Source: a bacterium (GTDB lineage: Bacteria > Bacillota_I > Bacilli_A > RF39 > UBA660). Taken from it: a DNA stretch of 64,000 bases. This document shows, in pieces, positions 43,401 to 52,324 of this stretch. A program made the position numbers and the translations under genes. The first letter of the stretch is position 1, and the number at the start of each line of letters is the position of its first letter. Where the stretch lies: assembly GCA_019423565.1 (NCBI GenBank), contig JAHZBE010000006.1, forward strand, positions 1 through 64,000, given 5' to 3'. The notes below the pieces were generated by a model. The model was not told the origin of the DNA and did not search any database. It worked only from the letters and a program-made list of their open reading frames with translations.

Positions 43401-43802
43401 ATGAATAGAACAGAACTTAGAAAAAAAATAATGACAATTTTATATCAAATATTTTTATATGAATCAAATCATATTGATTATAAGGTAGAAGATGTTATAA
43501 AAGAATCTGTACCTGTAGAAAATGATTTTGTAAATGAAATAGTAAATGGTGTACTTGAATATAAAAATGATATTGATAGAATTGCCAATAAACATTTAAA
43601 AGATTGGACAATTGATAGACTTGGTAAAACTGATCAAGCTATTTTAAGAATGGGTATTTATGAACTAGTTTATACTGATATTCCAGAAATAGTCGCAATT
43701 AATGAAGCAGTAGAACTTGCTAATGAATATTCAGATGAAAAAGTAAAAAGTATGATTAATGCTGTACTTGATAGTATATATCATGGAGAAGATAATGAAT
43801 AA
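43401..43802 (+). CDS. nusB: Transcription antitermination factor NusB
   Basis: 133 residues. All-helical NusB fold with the family pattern KNDIDRIANKHLKDWTIDRL, KTDQAILRMGIYELVY, VAINEAVELANEYSDEKVK and SMINAVLDSI. It binds boxA RNA with S10 to prevent premature termination in rRNA operons. It overlaps xseA by 8 bp, so it is co-translated; nusB-xseA-xseB is a common Bacillota order. Confidence 0.95.
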   Translation: MNRTELRKKIMTILYQIFLYESNHIDYKVEDVIKESVPVENDFVNEIVNGVLEYKNDIDRIANKHLKDWTIDRLGKTDQAILRMGIYELVYTDIPEIVAINEAVELANEYSDEKVKSMINAVLDSIYHGEDNE

Positions 43803-45072
43803 TAATTATATCACTGTTGGTGCTCTAACAAGATATATTAAATATAAAATAGATAATGATGTTAATCTTCAAACTGTTTATATAAAAGGTGAGATATCAA
43901 ATTTTAAACATCATTCAAGAGGTCACTTTTATTTTACTATTAAAGATGAAGAATCAAGAATTAATGCAATTATGTTTGCAAGTAGTACAAAAAATATAAA
44001 TTTTGAACCAGTAGATGGAATGAAAGTACTAGTAAAGGGAAGAATAAGTGTATTTGAACAAACTGGTAACTATCAAATATATGTAACAGATATGACAGAA
44101 GATGGTGTTGGTAATCTTTATGCATTATATGAAAAATTAAAAAAACAACTTGCCTCTGAAGGATTATTTGATCAAAAATATAAAAAAGAAATACCAAAGA
44201 TTCCAAAGAGAATAGGTGTTGTAACAGCGCCTACTGGAGCTGCTATTAAAGATATTATTTCAACTATTAATAGAAGATATCCACTTTGTGAAGTAATTTT
44301 ATTTCCATCTTTAGTTCAAGGTAAAGAAGCAAAAGATGATATAGTAAAAAATATAAAAATAGCAGATACATATAATCTTGATACTTTAATTGTAGGTAGA
44401 GGTGGAGGATCACTTGAAGATTTATGGGCTTTTAATGAAGAAATAGTTGCAAGAGCAATATTTGAGTGTAAAACACCAGTAATTAGTGCTGTAGGTCATG
44501 AAATTGATTTTACCATAGCTGATTTTGTTGCAGATTATAGAGCAGCAACTCCAACAGGAGCAGCTGAAGTATCAGTTCCATCAAAAGAAGAATTAAAAAA
44601 AATTATCAACCAATATAGAATAAGAATGACAAAAAATATAAAAACTAAAATAGAAACTGATAAAAAATATTTAAATAAAATAATGGATAGTTATATTTTA
44701 AAAAGTCCTATGAGTATATATGAAGTAAAAGAAGAAAAACTATCTAATTATATAGAAAGAAGTAAAAATGTAATTTTAAATATTATTAATTCAAATAAAA
44801 TAAAATTAGATTCTATAAAATCAAGTTTTATATTTACAAGTCCAATTAAAATGATTGAGAAAAAATATAATGATTATAATGTTTTAGTTAATAAACTTGA
44901 AATATTAAATCCATTAAATACTTTAAAAAGAGGTTATTCAATAACTAAGAAAGATAATAAAGTATTAACAAGCATTAAAAATATTAAAACTAATGAAATG
45001 ATTGAAGTAAATTTAAGTGATGGAATAATTAATGCTAAAGTAAATGAAATAAAGGAGAATTATAATGAGTAA
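43795..45072 (+). CDS. xseA: Exodeoxyribonuclease VII large subunit
   Basis: 425 residues. N-terminal OB-fold (YITVGALTRYIKYKI, VYIKGEISNFKHHSRGHFYF) for single-stranded DNA; catalytic domain with GVVTAPTGAAIKDI, VGRGGGSLEDLWAFN, and ISAVGHEIDFTIADFVADYR; long C-terminal coiled coil ending KRGYSI. The enzyme trims single-stranded DNA to oligonucleotides. ATG 43795 gives a start coupled to the nusB stop; upstream in-frame starts lie within nusB. Confidence 0.96.
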   Translation: MNNNYITVGALTRYIKYKIDNDVNLQTVYIKGEISNFKHHSRGHFYFTIKDEESRINAIMFASSTKNINFEPVDGMKVLVKGRISVFEQTGNYQIYVTDMTEDGVGNLYALYEKLKKQLASEGLFDQKYKKEIPKIPKRIGVVTAPTGAAIKDIISTINRRYPLCEVILFPSLVQGKEAKDDIVKNIKIADTYNLDTLIVGRGGGSLEDLWAFNEEIVARAIFECKTPVISAVGHEIDFTIADFVADYRAATPTGAAEVSVPSKEELKKIINQYRIRMTKNIKTKIETDKKYLNKIMDSYILKSPMSIYEVKEEKLSNYIERSKNVILNIINSNKIKLDSIKSSFIFTSPIKMIEKKYNDYNVLVNKLEILNPLNTLKRGYSITKKDNKVLTSIKNIKTNEMIEVNLSDGIINAKVNEIKENYNE

Positions 45073-45289
45073 AGAAGAAAAAAGTTTTGAAGAAAAATTA
45101 AGTGAACTTGAAGTAATTGTTAAAGAACTTGAATCAGGCAATGTTGATCTTGATAATGCAATTAATAAGTATACTGAAGCTATGAAAATTGCAGGTGACT
45201 GCTCTAAAAAGTTAGATGAAGCAGAAAAAGCAGTTAATAAAATAGTAAATGAAAATGGTACAATGTCTGACTTTAATGTAGAAGAATAG
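45065..45289 (+). CDS. xseB: Exodeoxyribonuclease VII small subunit
   Basis: 74 residues. FEEKLSELEVIVKELESGNV, LDNAINKYTEAMKIAGDC and KKLDEAEKAVNKI are the family's conserved helices. The ATG (45065) overlaps the xseA stop by 8 bp, with AAGGAG upstream at 45051-45056. The usual next gene ispA is replaced by a histidine phosphatase gene. Confidence 0.95.
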   Translation: MSKEEKSFEEKLSELEVIVKELESGNVDLDNAINKYTEAMKIAGDCSKKLDEAEKAVNKIVNENGTMSDFNVEE

Positions 45290-45300
45290 TGAGGTAGATA

Positions 45301-45915
45301 ATGATAAAAGAAGTATTTTTTATAAGGCATTCTAAACCAGGAAAATGTTGCCCTTTATATAAATGGTTTAGTTTGCAAAAACAAAATGAGAAAAAAAGAC
45401 TAACAAATGAAGGAAAGTTATTGGCAGAAAAAGTATTTCAAAATGAAATGTTTAAAAATATAGAGGAGATTTATTCATCAAATTATTTAAGGACGTATCA
45501 AACAGCGAAGATTTTATCTAGAAAATATGGTATAAAAGTAAAGGTGAATAAAAACTTCGGAGAAAGAAAAATAGGAATAAAAGAATGGAATGAGTATCCT
45601 AGTGATTTTGAGATACACCAATTTAAAGATAATAATTATAAACTACCAAATGGTGAATCTTTGCATGAAGTAAGAAAAAGAGAATTAAATGCTTTAAATA
45701 ACATTTTAAAAAACTCAAATGCTAAATGTATTGCAATAATTTCTCATTCAACTGCAATGATGACATTATTTAGTAAATGGTGTGAAACTAGTTATGATTC
45801 GTATTATTATTTTAATGGTAAAAAGTTTTTTGATGGTAAATGGAACTATTGTGAAACTTTTAAACTTACTTTTGATGATGATAAATTAGTTGATATTGTA
45901 AATGTTAAATTATAA
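45301..45915 (+). CDS. Histidine phosphatase family protein
   Basis: 204 residues. The phosphoryl-acceptor motif RHSKPG (residues 9-14, in place of the more common RHG) opens the protein; SSNYLRTYQTAKIL carries the second Arg, FGERKIGIKEW the acid, and IISHSTAMM the second His. All catalytic positions of the phosphoglycerate-mutase-like superfamily are present. The substrate is unknown. Eleven bp after xseB and 12 bp before thyA, so likely one transcript. Confidence 0.8.
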   Translation: MIKEVFFIRHSKPGKCCPLYKWFSLQKQNEKKRLTNEGKLLAEKVFQNEMFKNIEEIYSSNYLRTYQTAKILSRKYGIKVKVNKNFGERKIGIKEWNEYPSDFEIHQFKDNNYKLPNGESLHEVRKRELNALNNILKNSNAKCIAIISHSTAMMTLFSKWCETSYDSYYYFNGKKFFDGKWNYCETFKLTFDDDKLVDIVNVKL

Positions 45916-45927
45916 TTGAGGTTTTAT

Positions 45928-47160
45928 ATGGAAATAAATGGTAAAGAAGTAAAAATAAATAGAAAAGATGCTGTCGTTAGAGATTTTGATAAACAATATT
46001 GTGAGTTACTTAAAAAGATACTTGAAGAGGGAGAATTATTTGAAAATAGAACCGGTGTAGATACTTTAAGTATTCCTGGTGGTGGATATGTATTTGATGT
46101 AGGTAATGAATTTCCTATCTTAGAAAGTAAAAAAGTAATATTAAGAAAAGCACTTAGTGAATTACTTTGGATTTATCAAGCACAAACTAATGATGTATCT
46201 TGGTTAAGAGAAAGAGGAAATGACATTTGGGATAAATGGGCAGTAGATTCAGATGGAATATATAGAGTCTATGAAGCAGATACTGAAAATTATGATGGTG
46301 ATAAAGAAGTAAATGTAAGAGATGTAGATGGTAATATTATAATTGGAATGAAGGCTAAATCACTTATTGAAGGTAAAAATATAAAAGAAGCAAAATTTTT
46401 CGGAAAAGAATATGCTGGTACAATTGCTAGAGGCTATGGTTATCTAATTGGTAAATATAAAAGATTTGATTATGTACGTAATTCTCTTGCTAATTATCCT
46501 CATGATAGAAGAATGGTAATAAGCTTATGGCAAGATGCTGATTTAAGAATGGCAGTACTTCCACCTTGTGTATGGAGTAATGAATATAAGGTTTATAAAG
46601 GAACACTAAATTGTTTTGTTGATCAAAGAAGTGCAGATGTTCCTGTAGGTCTTCCATTTAATATAAGTCAGTATGCAATTTTAATGTCACTTCTTGCTAA
46701 AGAAGCAGGTTTACAACCTGGTAAATTATATTATAATATTGCTGACGCACATATTTATGTTAATCAAATTGATGGAATTAAAAAACAACTTAAAAATTAT
46801 GAAAAAATGCTTAAATTTGAAAAAATTATTAGCGAAAAAAGTGATGTTTATTTAGAAGAAGTTCATGATGCACTTAAATCTACTAAAGAGAAAAAGGAAG
46901 AATACTTAAATAATAATCCTGACAATGAAGAAGCACAAGCAGAATTTAATGATGCAAAAAAAGATCTTCAAATTTTTGAGCTAATGATAACTAAAAAGAA
47001 ACCAACATTAGAACTTGCAGATAAAAAGAATTTTTATGAGTATAGTAATCAAGTAAATAATGATAAAGAATACTTAAAAGAAAATGTTACAGGAAATGAA
47101 GATATAAAAGTATTAAATTATTCTTCAGCACCTTTTATTAAAATGCCAGTTGCTCAGTAG
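45928..47160 (+). CDS. thyA: Thymidylate synthase ThyA, enlarged form
   Basis: 410 residues against about 264-316 in familiar ThyA. Folate-dependent methylation of dUMP to dTMP. Key residues: Arg41 in ENRTGVD, catalytic Cys214 in LPPCVWSNEY, DQRSADVPVGLPFNISQYA (phosphate Arg and dUMP Asn) and DAHIYVNQ (His and Tyr for dUMP). After Cys the usual His is Val. Two insertions: about 108-160, in the region where some ThyA carry extra sequence, and a coiled-coil-like stretch at about 297-356. The ending FIKMPVAQ is normal. ATG 45928 after TTGAGGT. Confidence 0.88.
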   Translation: MEINGKEVKINRKDAVVRDFDKQYCELLKKILEEGELFENRTGVDTLSIPGGGYVFDVGNEFPILESKKVILRKALSELLWIYQAQTNDVSWLRERGNDIWDKWAVDSDGIYRVYEADTENYDGDKEVNVRDVDGNIIIGMKAKSLIEGKNIKEAKFFGKEYAGTIARGYGYLIGKYKRFDYVRNSLANYPHDRRMVISLWQDADLRMAVLPPCVWSNEYKVYKGTLNCFVDQRSADVPVGLPFNISQYAILMSLLAKEAGLQPGKLYYNIADAHIYVNQIDGIKKQLKNYEKMLKFEKIISEKSDVYLEEVHDALKSTKEKKEEYLNNNPDNEEAQAEFNDAKKDLQIFELMITKKKPTLELADKKNFYEYSNQVNNDKEYLKENVTGNEDIKVLNYSSAPFIKMPVAQ

Positions 47161-47161
47161 T

Positions 47162-47190
47162 AAAAAATGCCAAAAAAATTGGTATTTTTT
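47162..47190 (+). terminator. Terminator after thyA
   Basis: AAAAAATGCCAA (47162-47173) pairs with TTGGTATTTTTT (47179-47190), one G-U, loop of five A. Confidence 0.8.
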
Positions 47191-47195
47191 TATTG

Positions 47196-47224
47196 CTATA
47201 TTATTTTTTTAAATAATCATAATA
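47196..47224 (+). promoter_or_regulatory. Possible SigG/SigF-like promoter before spoIVB
   Basis: CTATA (47196-47200), 17 bp, CATAATA (47218-47224). The -10 fits the forespore consensus CATNNTA; the -35 fits GHATR at four of five. spoIVB of B. subtilis is made in the forespore. AT-rich motif, so tentative. Confidence 0.3.
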
Positions 47225-47229
47225 ATAAT

Positions 47230-47243
47230 GTAATCCGGATTAC
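47230..47243. promoter_or_regulatory. Perfect 14-bp palindrome before spoIVB
   Basis: GTAATCCGGATTAC is its own reverse complement and ends one base before the AAAGGAG ribosome binding site (47244-47250). Its central CCGG stands out in this AT-rich DNA. It could be an operator for a dimeric regulator; no regulator is known. Confidence 0.5.
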
Positions 47244-47257
47244 AAAGGAGCTTAATT

Positions 47258-48238
47258 ATGAAATTTAAAAAATTTTTTTTAACGCTTCTAATTTCATTAA
47301 TTATTATACCAATAAATGCATATGCTTATTCAGACAAATTGATTGTTGGCGGAAATAATATTGGTATAGAGGTTAAAACTAAAGGAATATTAGTTATTGG
47401 TACATACGAAATAAATGGTGAATATATCAATAAAGATTCTAATGTGAAAGCAGGAGATTATATAACCAAAGTAAATAATAATAAAATAGAAAGTATAAAT
47501 GATTTTACAAGTGAAATTAATAAAGACGATGATAAGACAAAAATAGATATAGAATATAATAGAAATGGTAAGAGTTATACAGGTTCTTTAAAACTAGTAG
47601 AATCAAATGGTGAATATAAAACAGGTTTATATGTTAAAGATACAATAAATGGTGTTGGGACACTTACATTTATAGATCCAAACACTAAAATATTTGGAGC
47701 ATTAGGCCATGAAATTGCTGATAAAAATACAGAAAGTACTTTAAATATAAATGATGGTTCAATATACTATTCATATATTACCGGAATTACTAAAAGTGAA
47801 AATGGTAATCCAGGTGAAAAGGAAGCTACTTATGATGATAAGTTAAAATATGGGGTAGTTAAAGAAAATACTAAAAGTGGAATATTTGGTAATTATACAA
47901 GTGATATAGATAATAGTAAGTTATATGATGTTGCTAAAAAAGGTGATGTGAAACTAGGTAATGCAAAAATACGAACAGTATTAAATGGAGAAGAAATAAC
48001 AGAATATAATATTGAAATAGAAAAGATTAATTTAAATGATAAGACTAAAAATATTGTGTTTAAAATAACAGATGAAAATTTACTTAATAAAACTGGTGGT
48101 ATTGTGCAAGGAATGAGTGGATCACCTATAATTCAAGATAATAAAATAATAGGTGCAGTAACACATGTTATTGTAAATGATTGTACTAAAGGATACGGAA
48201 TATTTATAACTAATATGCTAGAGGAAGCAGAAAACTAA
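47258..48238 (+). CDS. spoIVB: SpoIVB-type serine peptidase (S55)
   Basis: 326 residues. Secreted or membrane-attached through an N-terminal signal (about 5-24), then a PDZ-like domain (about 55-115, VKAGDYITKVNNNKIESIND) and the peptidase: GALGHEI (His151) and GIVQGMSGSPIIQ (Ser in the GMSGSP motif at 285-290), then GAVTHVIVND-type ending, matching SpoIVB closely. In B. subtilis it is made in the forespore and cleaves SpoIVFA to trigger pro-sigma-K processing. It is not next to recN or spo0A. Some non-spore formers keep S55-like proteins, but the other sporulation genes here support this role. Confidence 0.87.
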   Translation: MKFKKFFLTLLISLIIIPINAYAYSDKLIVGGNNIGIEVKTKGILVIGTYEINGEYINKDSNVKAGDYITKVNNNKIESINDFTSEINKDDDKTKIDIEYNRNGKSYTGSLKLVESNGEYKTGLYVKDTINGVGTLTFIDPNTKIFGALGHEIADKNTESTLNINDGSIYYSYITGITKSENGNPGEKEATYDDKLKYGVVKENTKSGIFGNYTSDIDNSKLYDVAKKGDVKLGNAKIRTVLNGEEITEYNIEIEKINLNDKTKNIVFKITDENLLNKTGGIVQGMSGSPIIQDNKIIGAVTHVIVNDCTKGYGIFITNMLEEAEN

Positions 48239-48263
48239 AAGGAGAAAACTTCTCCTTTTTTTT
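48237..48263 (+). terminator. Terminator after spoIVB
   Basis: AAAAGGAGAA (48237-48246) and TTCTCCTTTT (48250-48259), 10-bp stem, AAC loop, Ts follow. Confidence 0.9.
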
Positions 48264-48341
48264 GATATTTAAAAATAATGTCGATTAAAACTAGTATTAA
48301 TTTAAGAATTATCCTCGTAATATTTTTTAGGAGGAATAAGA

Positions 48342-50966
48342 ATGAATAATTATTTTAATAGTGGACTAAATGATGAAGAAGTAATTAAATCTAGAAAAAA
48401 ATATGGTAGTAATAGTATTGCAGAAAAAAAACAAAACAAATTTATAGACTTTTTACTTGATGCACTAGCAGATCCAATAATAAAGATACTACTAATAGCG
48501 CTTGCGATAAAACTGGTATTCTTATTTAAAGACTTTGATTTATTTGAAACTCTTGGAATAGTGATTGCTATATTTGTCGCAACATTTATATCATCACTTT
48601 CAGAATATGGTTCAGAAAAAGCATTTAATAAAATGCAAGAAGATGCATCTAAAATAAAATGTAAAGTAAAAAGAAATGGTAAAATAATTGAAGAAAAAAT
48701 AGATGATATAGTTGTAAATGATATTGTTTTTTTAGAACCAGGTGATATGATTCCTGCGGATGGTTATATAATTGACGGAGAAATAAGTGTTGATGAATCA
48801 TCACTTACTGGTGAAAGTGCTGAAGTATATAAATATAAAGTAGATGGAGATATTACTGATAAAAATAGGGTATTTAGAGGAACAGTTGTATATTCTAAAA
48901 GGGCATGCTTTAAAGTAGATAAAGTTGGAGTTAATACTATGTATGGTGAAATAGCAGAAGAATTAAAAGAAAGAGTAGAAGATTCACCTTTAAAATTAAG
49001 ACTTGCAGCCTTAGCCAAAACAATAAGTAAAATAGGTTATATTAGTTCATTTGTTGCAGCTTTTTCATATCTTTTTGCAGTCTTTGTAATTCAAAATAAT
49101 TTTGATATAAATTTAATAAGAGAAGATATAGTAAATATTCCATTTTTATTTAAAAACTTATTATATGCTCTTACATTATGTGTAACTATAATAGTAGTCG
49201 CAGTTCCTGAAGGACTTCCAATGATGATTACTTTAGTATTATCTACTAATATGAAAAAGATGCTTAAAGATAATGTTTTAGTTAGAAAATTAACAGGAAT
49301 TGAAACATCTGGATCACTTAATATTTTATTTACTGATAAGACAGGTACACTTACAAAAGGAAAATTAGAAGTAACAAGCGTAATACTTGGCAATTTAAAA
49401 GAATATAATGAAGAATTTGAAATGCTAAATAATAAAAAATATCATGATTTATTTTCTCTTAGTGTTGTTTGTAATAATGATAGTAACTATGATTCAGAAA
49501 AAGATGAAATATTTGGGGGTAATATAACAGATAGAGCACTTTTATCATTTGTTCAAAATAAAAAAAGTGCTGTAAGAAGAGTAGATAGTATTCCATTTGA
49601 TAGTAAAAATAAATATGCGGGAGTTAAAATAGATAATAAATATAAAATAAATTTAGTAAAAGGTGCACCAGAAAAATTACTTGATTATTGTAAGTATTAT
49701 GTTGATGAGTTTGGCGAAAGAAAGGAATTCAAAAATAAGAATAAAGTAAAAGAAAAAATAGAATCATTAACAAGTAAAGGAATAAGAGTTCTAGTTCTTA
49801 TTGCAAATAATAATTTAGATTTAAAAAACTTTAGAAATTCATCTTTAGTTGGAGTAGTATGCTTAAAAGATGAAATAAGAAAAGAAGCAGTATCAGGCAT
49901 TAAACTTATGAAAGACGCTTCAATACAAACCGTTATGATAACAGGTGATAATAAAAAAACTGCGATTAATATTGCAAATGAATTATCATTAATTGAAAAA
50001 AGTACAGATATTGCACTTACTTCAGATGAATTAAATAGTATGACAGATGAAGAAATAAGAAAGATTTTACCTAATTTAAGAGTGGTTGCAAGAGCACTTC
50101 CAAAAGATAAAAGTAAACTTGTAAAAATTGCTAAAATGAATAATTTAGTTGTTGGTATGACAGGGGATGGAGTAAATGATGCTCCAGCACTTAAAAAAGC
50201 AGATGTTGGTTTTTCTATGGGAAGTGGAACAGAAGTTGCTAAAGAAGCAAGTGATATTGTAATACTTGATGATAACTTTTTATCAATATCAAAAGCAGTA
50301 CTTTATGGTAGAACAATATTTAAAAGCATAAGAAAGTTCTTAATTGTACAACTTACAATAAACATGTGTGCTGTTTTTATATCTGTAATATGTCCTTTTA
50401 TAGGAATAGATACACCAGTAACTGTTATTCAAATGCTTTGGATTAATATGATTATGGATACACTTGCAGGACTTGCATTTGCATTTGAACCACCACTTAT
50501 TGACTATATGAAAGAAAAACCTAAAAAGAAAAATGAGTCAATAATAAATAGATATATGATTAGTGAAATTGCTGTAACAAGTATTTATTCTAGCTTCTTA
50601 TGTTTATTTTTCTTAAAATCAGATTTTATAAATTCATTATTTAGAACAAGTGCAAATAATGCATATATAATGAGTGCTTTCTTTGGATTATTTATATTTA
50701 TAGATATATTTAATAGTTTTTCAGCAAGAACATCAAGAATTAATATTTTTTCAAATATTGAAAAAAATAAAACATTTATACTAATTATGGCATTTATTAC
50801 AATTGTTCAAATAATTTTAATTTATTTTGGTGGTACTATGTTTAGAACAAAATCACTTACTTTATTTGAATTTTTAGTAATGCTTATACTTGCTATAACT
50901 GTTATTCCAGTAGATTCATTTAGAAAATTTATATATAAGAAAAAATATGGTACTGAGAATGTATAA
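48342..50966 (+). CDS. P2-type cation-transporting ATPase, probably Ca2+
   Basis: 874 residues. P-type ATPase with phosphorylation motif DKTGTLT (Asp332), TGES in the actuator domain (SSLTGESAEV), MITGDN, and TGDGVNDAPALKKADVGFSMG. About ten membrane segments; VVAVPEGLPMMITLVL in M4 carries the P-E-G-L pattern of Ca2+ pumps, and NMIMDTLAGLAFAFEPP in M6 gives further ligands. Likely exports Ca2+ (or Mn2+). Single gene with AGGAGG 7 nt before the ATG. Calcium handling would suit spore formation but this is not shown. Confidence 0.9.
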   Translation: MNNYFNSGLNDEEVIKSRKKYGSNSIAEKKQNKFIDFLLDALADPIIKILLIALAIKLVFLFKDFDLFETLGIVIAIFVATFISSLSEYGSEKAFNKMQEDASKIKCKVKRNGKIIEEKIDDIVVNDIVFLEPGDMIPADGYIIDGEISVDESSLTGESAEVYKYKVDGDITDKNRVFRGTVVYSKRACFKVDKVGVNTMYGEIAEELKERVEDSPLKLRLAALAKTISKIGYISSFVAAFSYLFAVFVIQNNFDINLIREDIVNIPFLFKNLLYALTLCVTIIVVAVPEGLPMMITLVLSTNMKKMLKDNVLVRKLTGIETSGSLNILFTDKTGTLTKGKLEVTSVILGNLKEYNEEFEMLNNKKYHDLFSLSVVCNNDSNYDSEKDEIFGGNITDRALLSFVQNKKSAVRRVDSIPFDSKNKYAGVKIDNKYKINLVKGAPEKLLDYCKYYVDEFGERKEFKNKNKVKEKIESLTSKGIRVLVLIANNNLDLKNFRNSSLVGVVCLKDEIRKEAVSGIKLMKDASIQTVMITGDNKKTAINIANELSLIEKSTDIALTSDELNSMTDEEIRKILPNLRVVARALPKDKSKLVKIAKMNNLVVGMTGDGVNDAPALKKADVGFSMGSGTEVAKEASDIVILDDNFLSISKAVLYGRTIFKSIRKFLIVQLTINMCAVFISVICPFIGIDTPVTVIQMLWINMIMDTLAGLAFAFEPPLIDYMKEKPKKKNESIINRYMISEIAVTSIYSSFLCLFFLKSDFINSLFRTSANNAYIMSAFFGLFIFIDIFNSFSARTSRINIFSNIEKNKTFILIMAFITIVQIILIYFGGTMFRTKSLTLFEFLVMLILAITVIPVDSFRKFIYKKKYGTENV

Positions 50967-51024
50967 AATATCTTTAAATAATAATAAAAATATTATATAA
51001 TCATCTTAAAGGTAGGTGATTTAT

Positions 51025-51843
51025 TTGAAAAAAATAAGTAAAAATTATTCAAAAAGAGTAGATACAAGGGACGAGCTTTTAGAAAGGTTAAATTTATATA
51101 AAGGAATATTATCTGATCATGTAGTTGAATATTTAAATTCTATAATAGAACTTGATTTTTCTGTTTTAAAAGAATATTTAAGTATCGAAGAAATAAATGC
51201 TTTATCTGAACTTGATATATATAAAAGAGCAGCAATGTATAATATATATAATAGAGCATTAGAAATAGTTCAAAAAGATAGTGAAAAGCTTAGAATATAT
51301 GGTAATGAATATGGGGTTCCAGGTTTAAATATTTTTATACCATTAAAAGAAAAAAATGCTAGAGTGTTTTCATATAATTACGGTGAAAACCCTAAAATAA
51401 GAGAAAAAGTACCAGAAGGTTATACTACTAAAAATTTAGGTAATATATCTTTATATCAAGTACTTGAAAATGATAGTTTAAGACAAATAGAACTTGAAAG
51501 AATAATGAAAAAACTTGAAAATTTATATGACGAAAGCAAGAATTTATCTTTTTTAGAAAAAAAGAATGCTGCTTATGTATTCGCACTTACTCAAGAAATA
51601 GAACGATATGAAAGAATGTTTACAGAATTAGATAGTAGACATGGTTTAACAGATGAAGAAAAAGTTATGATGGAAATAACTAATATAATTCATGATGCAT
51701 TTTTAGAAGATTATTCATTATCACGTAAGAAATTTGATGATGAAAGTAAAACATATAATAAAAAGTCGGAAAGTAAAATGGAAAAAACACTAGTTAAGAA
51801 AATGCCTAACTTAATAGTTAAAGATAATATTAAATATTTATAG
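51025..51843 (+). CDS. Uncharacterised mostly helical protein
   Basis: 272 residues from a TTG start (51025) with GGTAGGTGA at 51011-51019; the GTG at 51016 would include the site. Soluble, rich in Lys/Glu/Tyr, with long predicted helices (LERLNLYKGILSDHVVEYLN, SLRQIELERIMKKLENLYDE). A central hydrophobic patch GVPGLNIFIPLKEKNARVFSY is more compact. No catalytic motif that I recognise. It sits between the Ca2+ pump and the L21 leader, with its own terminator. Confidence 0.65.
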   Translation: MKKISKNYSKRVDTRDELLERLNLYKGILSDHVVEYLNSIIELDFSVLKEYLSIEEINALSELDIYKRAAMYNIYNRALEIVQKDSEKLRIYGNEYGVPGLNIFIPLKEKNARVFSYNYGENPKIREKVPEGYTTKNLGNISLYQVLENDSLRQIELERIMKKLENLYDESKNLSFLEKKNAAYVFALTQEIERYERMFTELDSRHGLTDEEKVMMEITNIIHDAFLEDYSLSRKKFDDESKTYNKKSESKMEKTLVKKMPNLIVKDNIKYL

Positions 51844-51869
51844 AGATTTTTTAATCTCTTTTTCTTTTG
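51842..51869 (+). terminator. Terminator before the L21 leader
   Basis: AGAGATT (51842-51848) and AATCTCT (51853-51859), loop TTTT, then TTTTTC. Confidence 0.75.
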
Positions 51870-51873
51870 TACA

Positions 51874-51903
51874 TTGACAAATGTATATGTTTTGTGTTAA
51901 AAT
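51874..51903 (+). promoter_or_regulatory. Sigma-A promoter of rplU-prp-rpmA
   Basis: TTGACA (51874-51879), 18-bp spacer, TAAAAT (51898-51903). Confidence 0.65.
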
Positions 51904-51909
51904 TCTATT

Positions 51910-52000
51910 GTTTGTAAAGCCTCTTGGCTCTACAACCGCACTAATAAGGTTTAAGTAAGCTTAAATTAAGCACCTTAAAGGGCGAGTCTTAGAATATTAA
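51910..52000 (+). promoter_or_regulatory. L21 leader-like structured 5' RNA
   Basis: The region between the promoter and the rplU binding site (AGGAGGT, 52004-52010) is GC-richer than its surroundings and contains a nested hairpin: AAGGT (51946-51950) with ACCTT (51972-51976), enclosing TTAAG/CTTAA, flanked by CCTCTTGGCTCTACAACCGC and GGGCGAGTC. Position and features match the L21 leader known ahead of rplU in Bacillota, thought to give autogenous control by L21. I recognise it from memory, without a covariance search. Confidence 0.75.
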
Positions 52001-52016
52001 AGAAGGAGGTACTAAT

Positions 52017-52313
52017 ATGAAAGCAATAATTGAAACTGGTGGAAAACAATATACTGTTACTGAAGGAACTGAAATTTATGTTGAAAAAGTAACTGGTGAA
52101 GCTGGAGATACTGTAACATTTGACAAAGTATTAATGTTAGATGGTAAAGTTGGTATGCCATATGTTGAAAATGCTAAGGTTGTTGGTGAAATTGTTAAAC
52201 AAGGTAAACAAAAGAAAGTTGTAATTTTCAAATACAATGCTAAGAAAAATTACCATAAAACTCAAGGTCATAGACAACCATATACTAAAATTGTTATTAA
52301 ATCAATTAAATAG
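52017..52313 (+). CDS. rplU: 50S ribosomal protein L21
   Basis: 98 residues. MKAIIETGGKQYTVTEG is the canonical L21 start; the basic end KKNYHKTQGHRQPYTKIVIK binds rRNA. Normal length. It is the first gene of the L21-Prp-L27 operon. Confidence 0.98.
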   Translation: MKAIIETGGKQYTVTEGTEIYVEKVTGEAGDTVTFDKVLMLDGKVGMPYVENAKVVGEIVKQGKQKKVVIFKYNAKKNYHKTQGHRQPYTKIVIKSIK

Positions 52314-52324
52314 TTAGGTATAAA

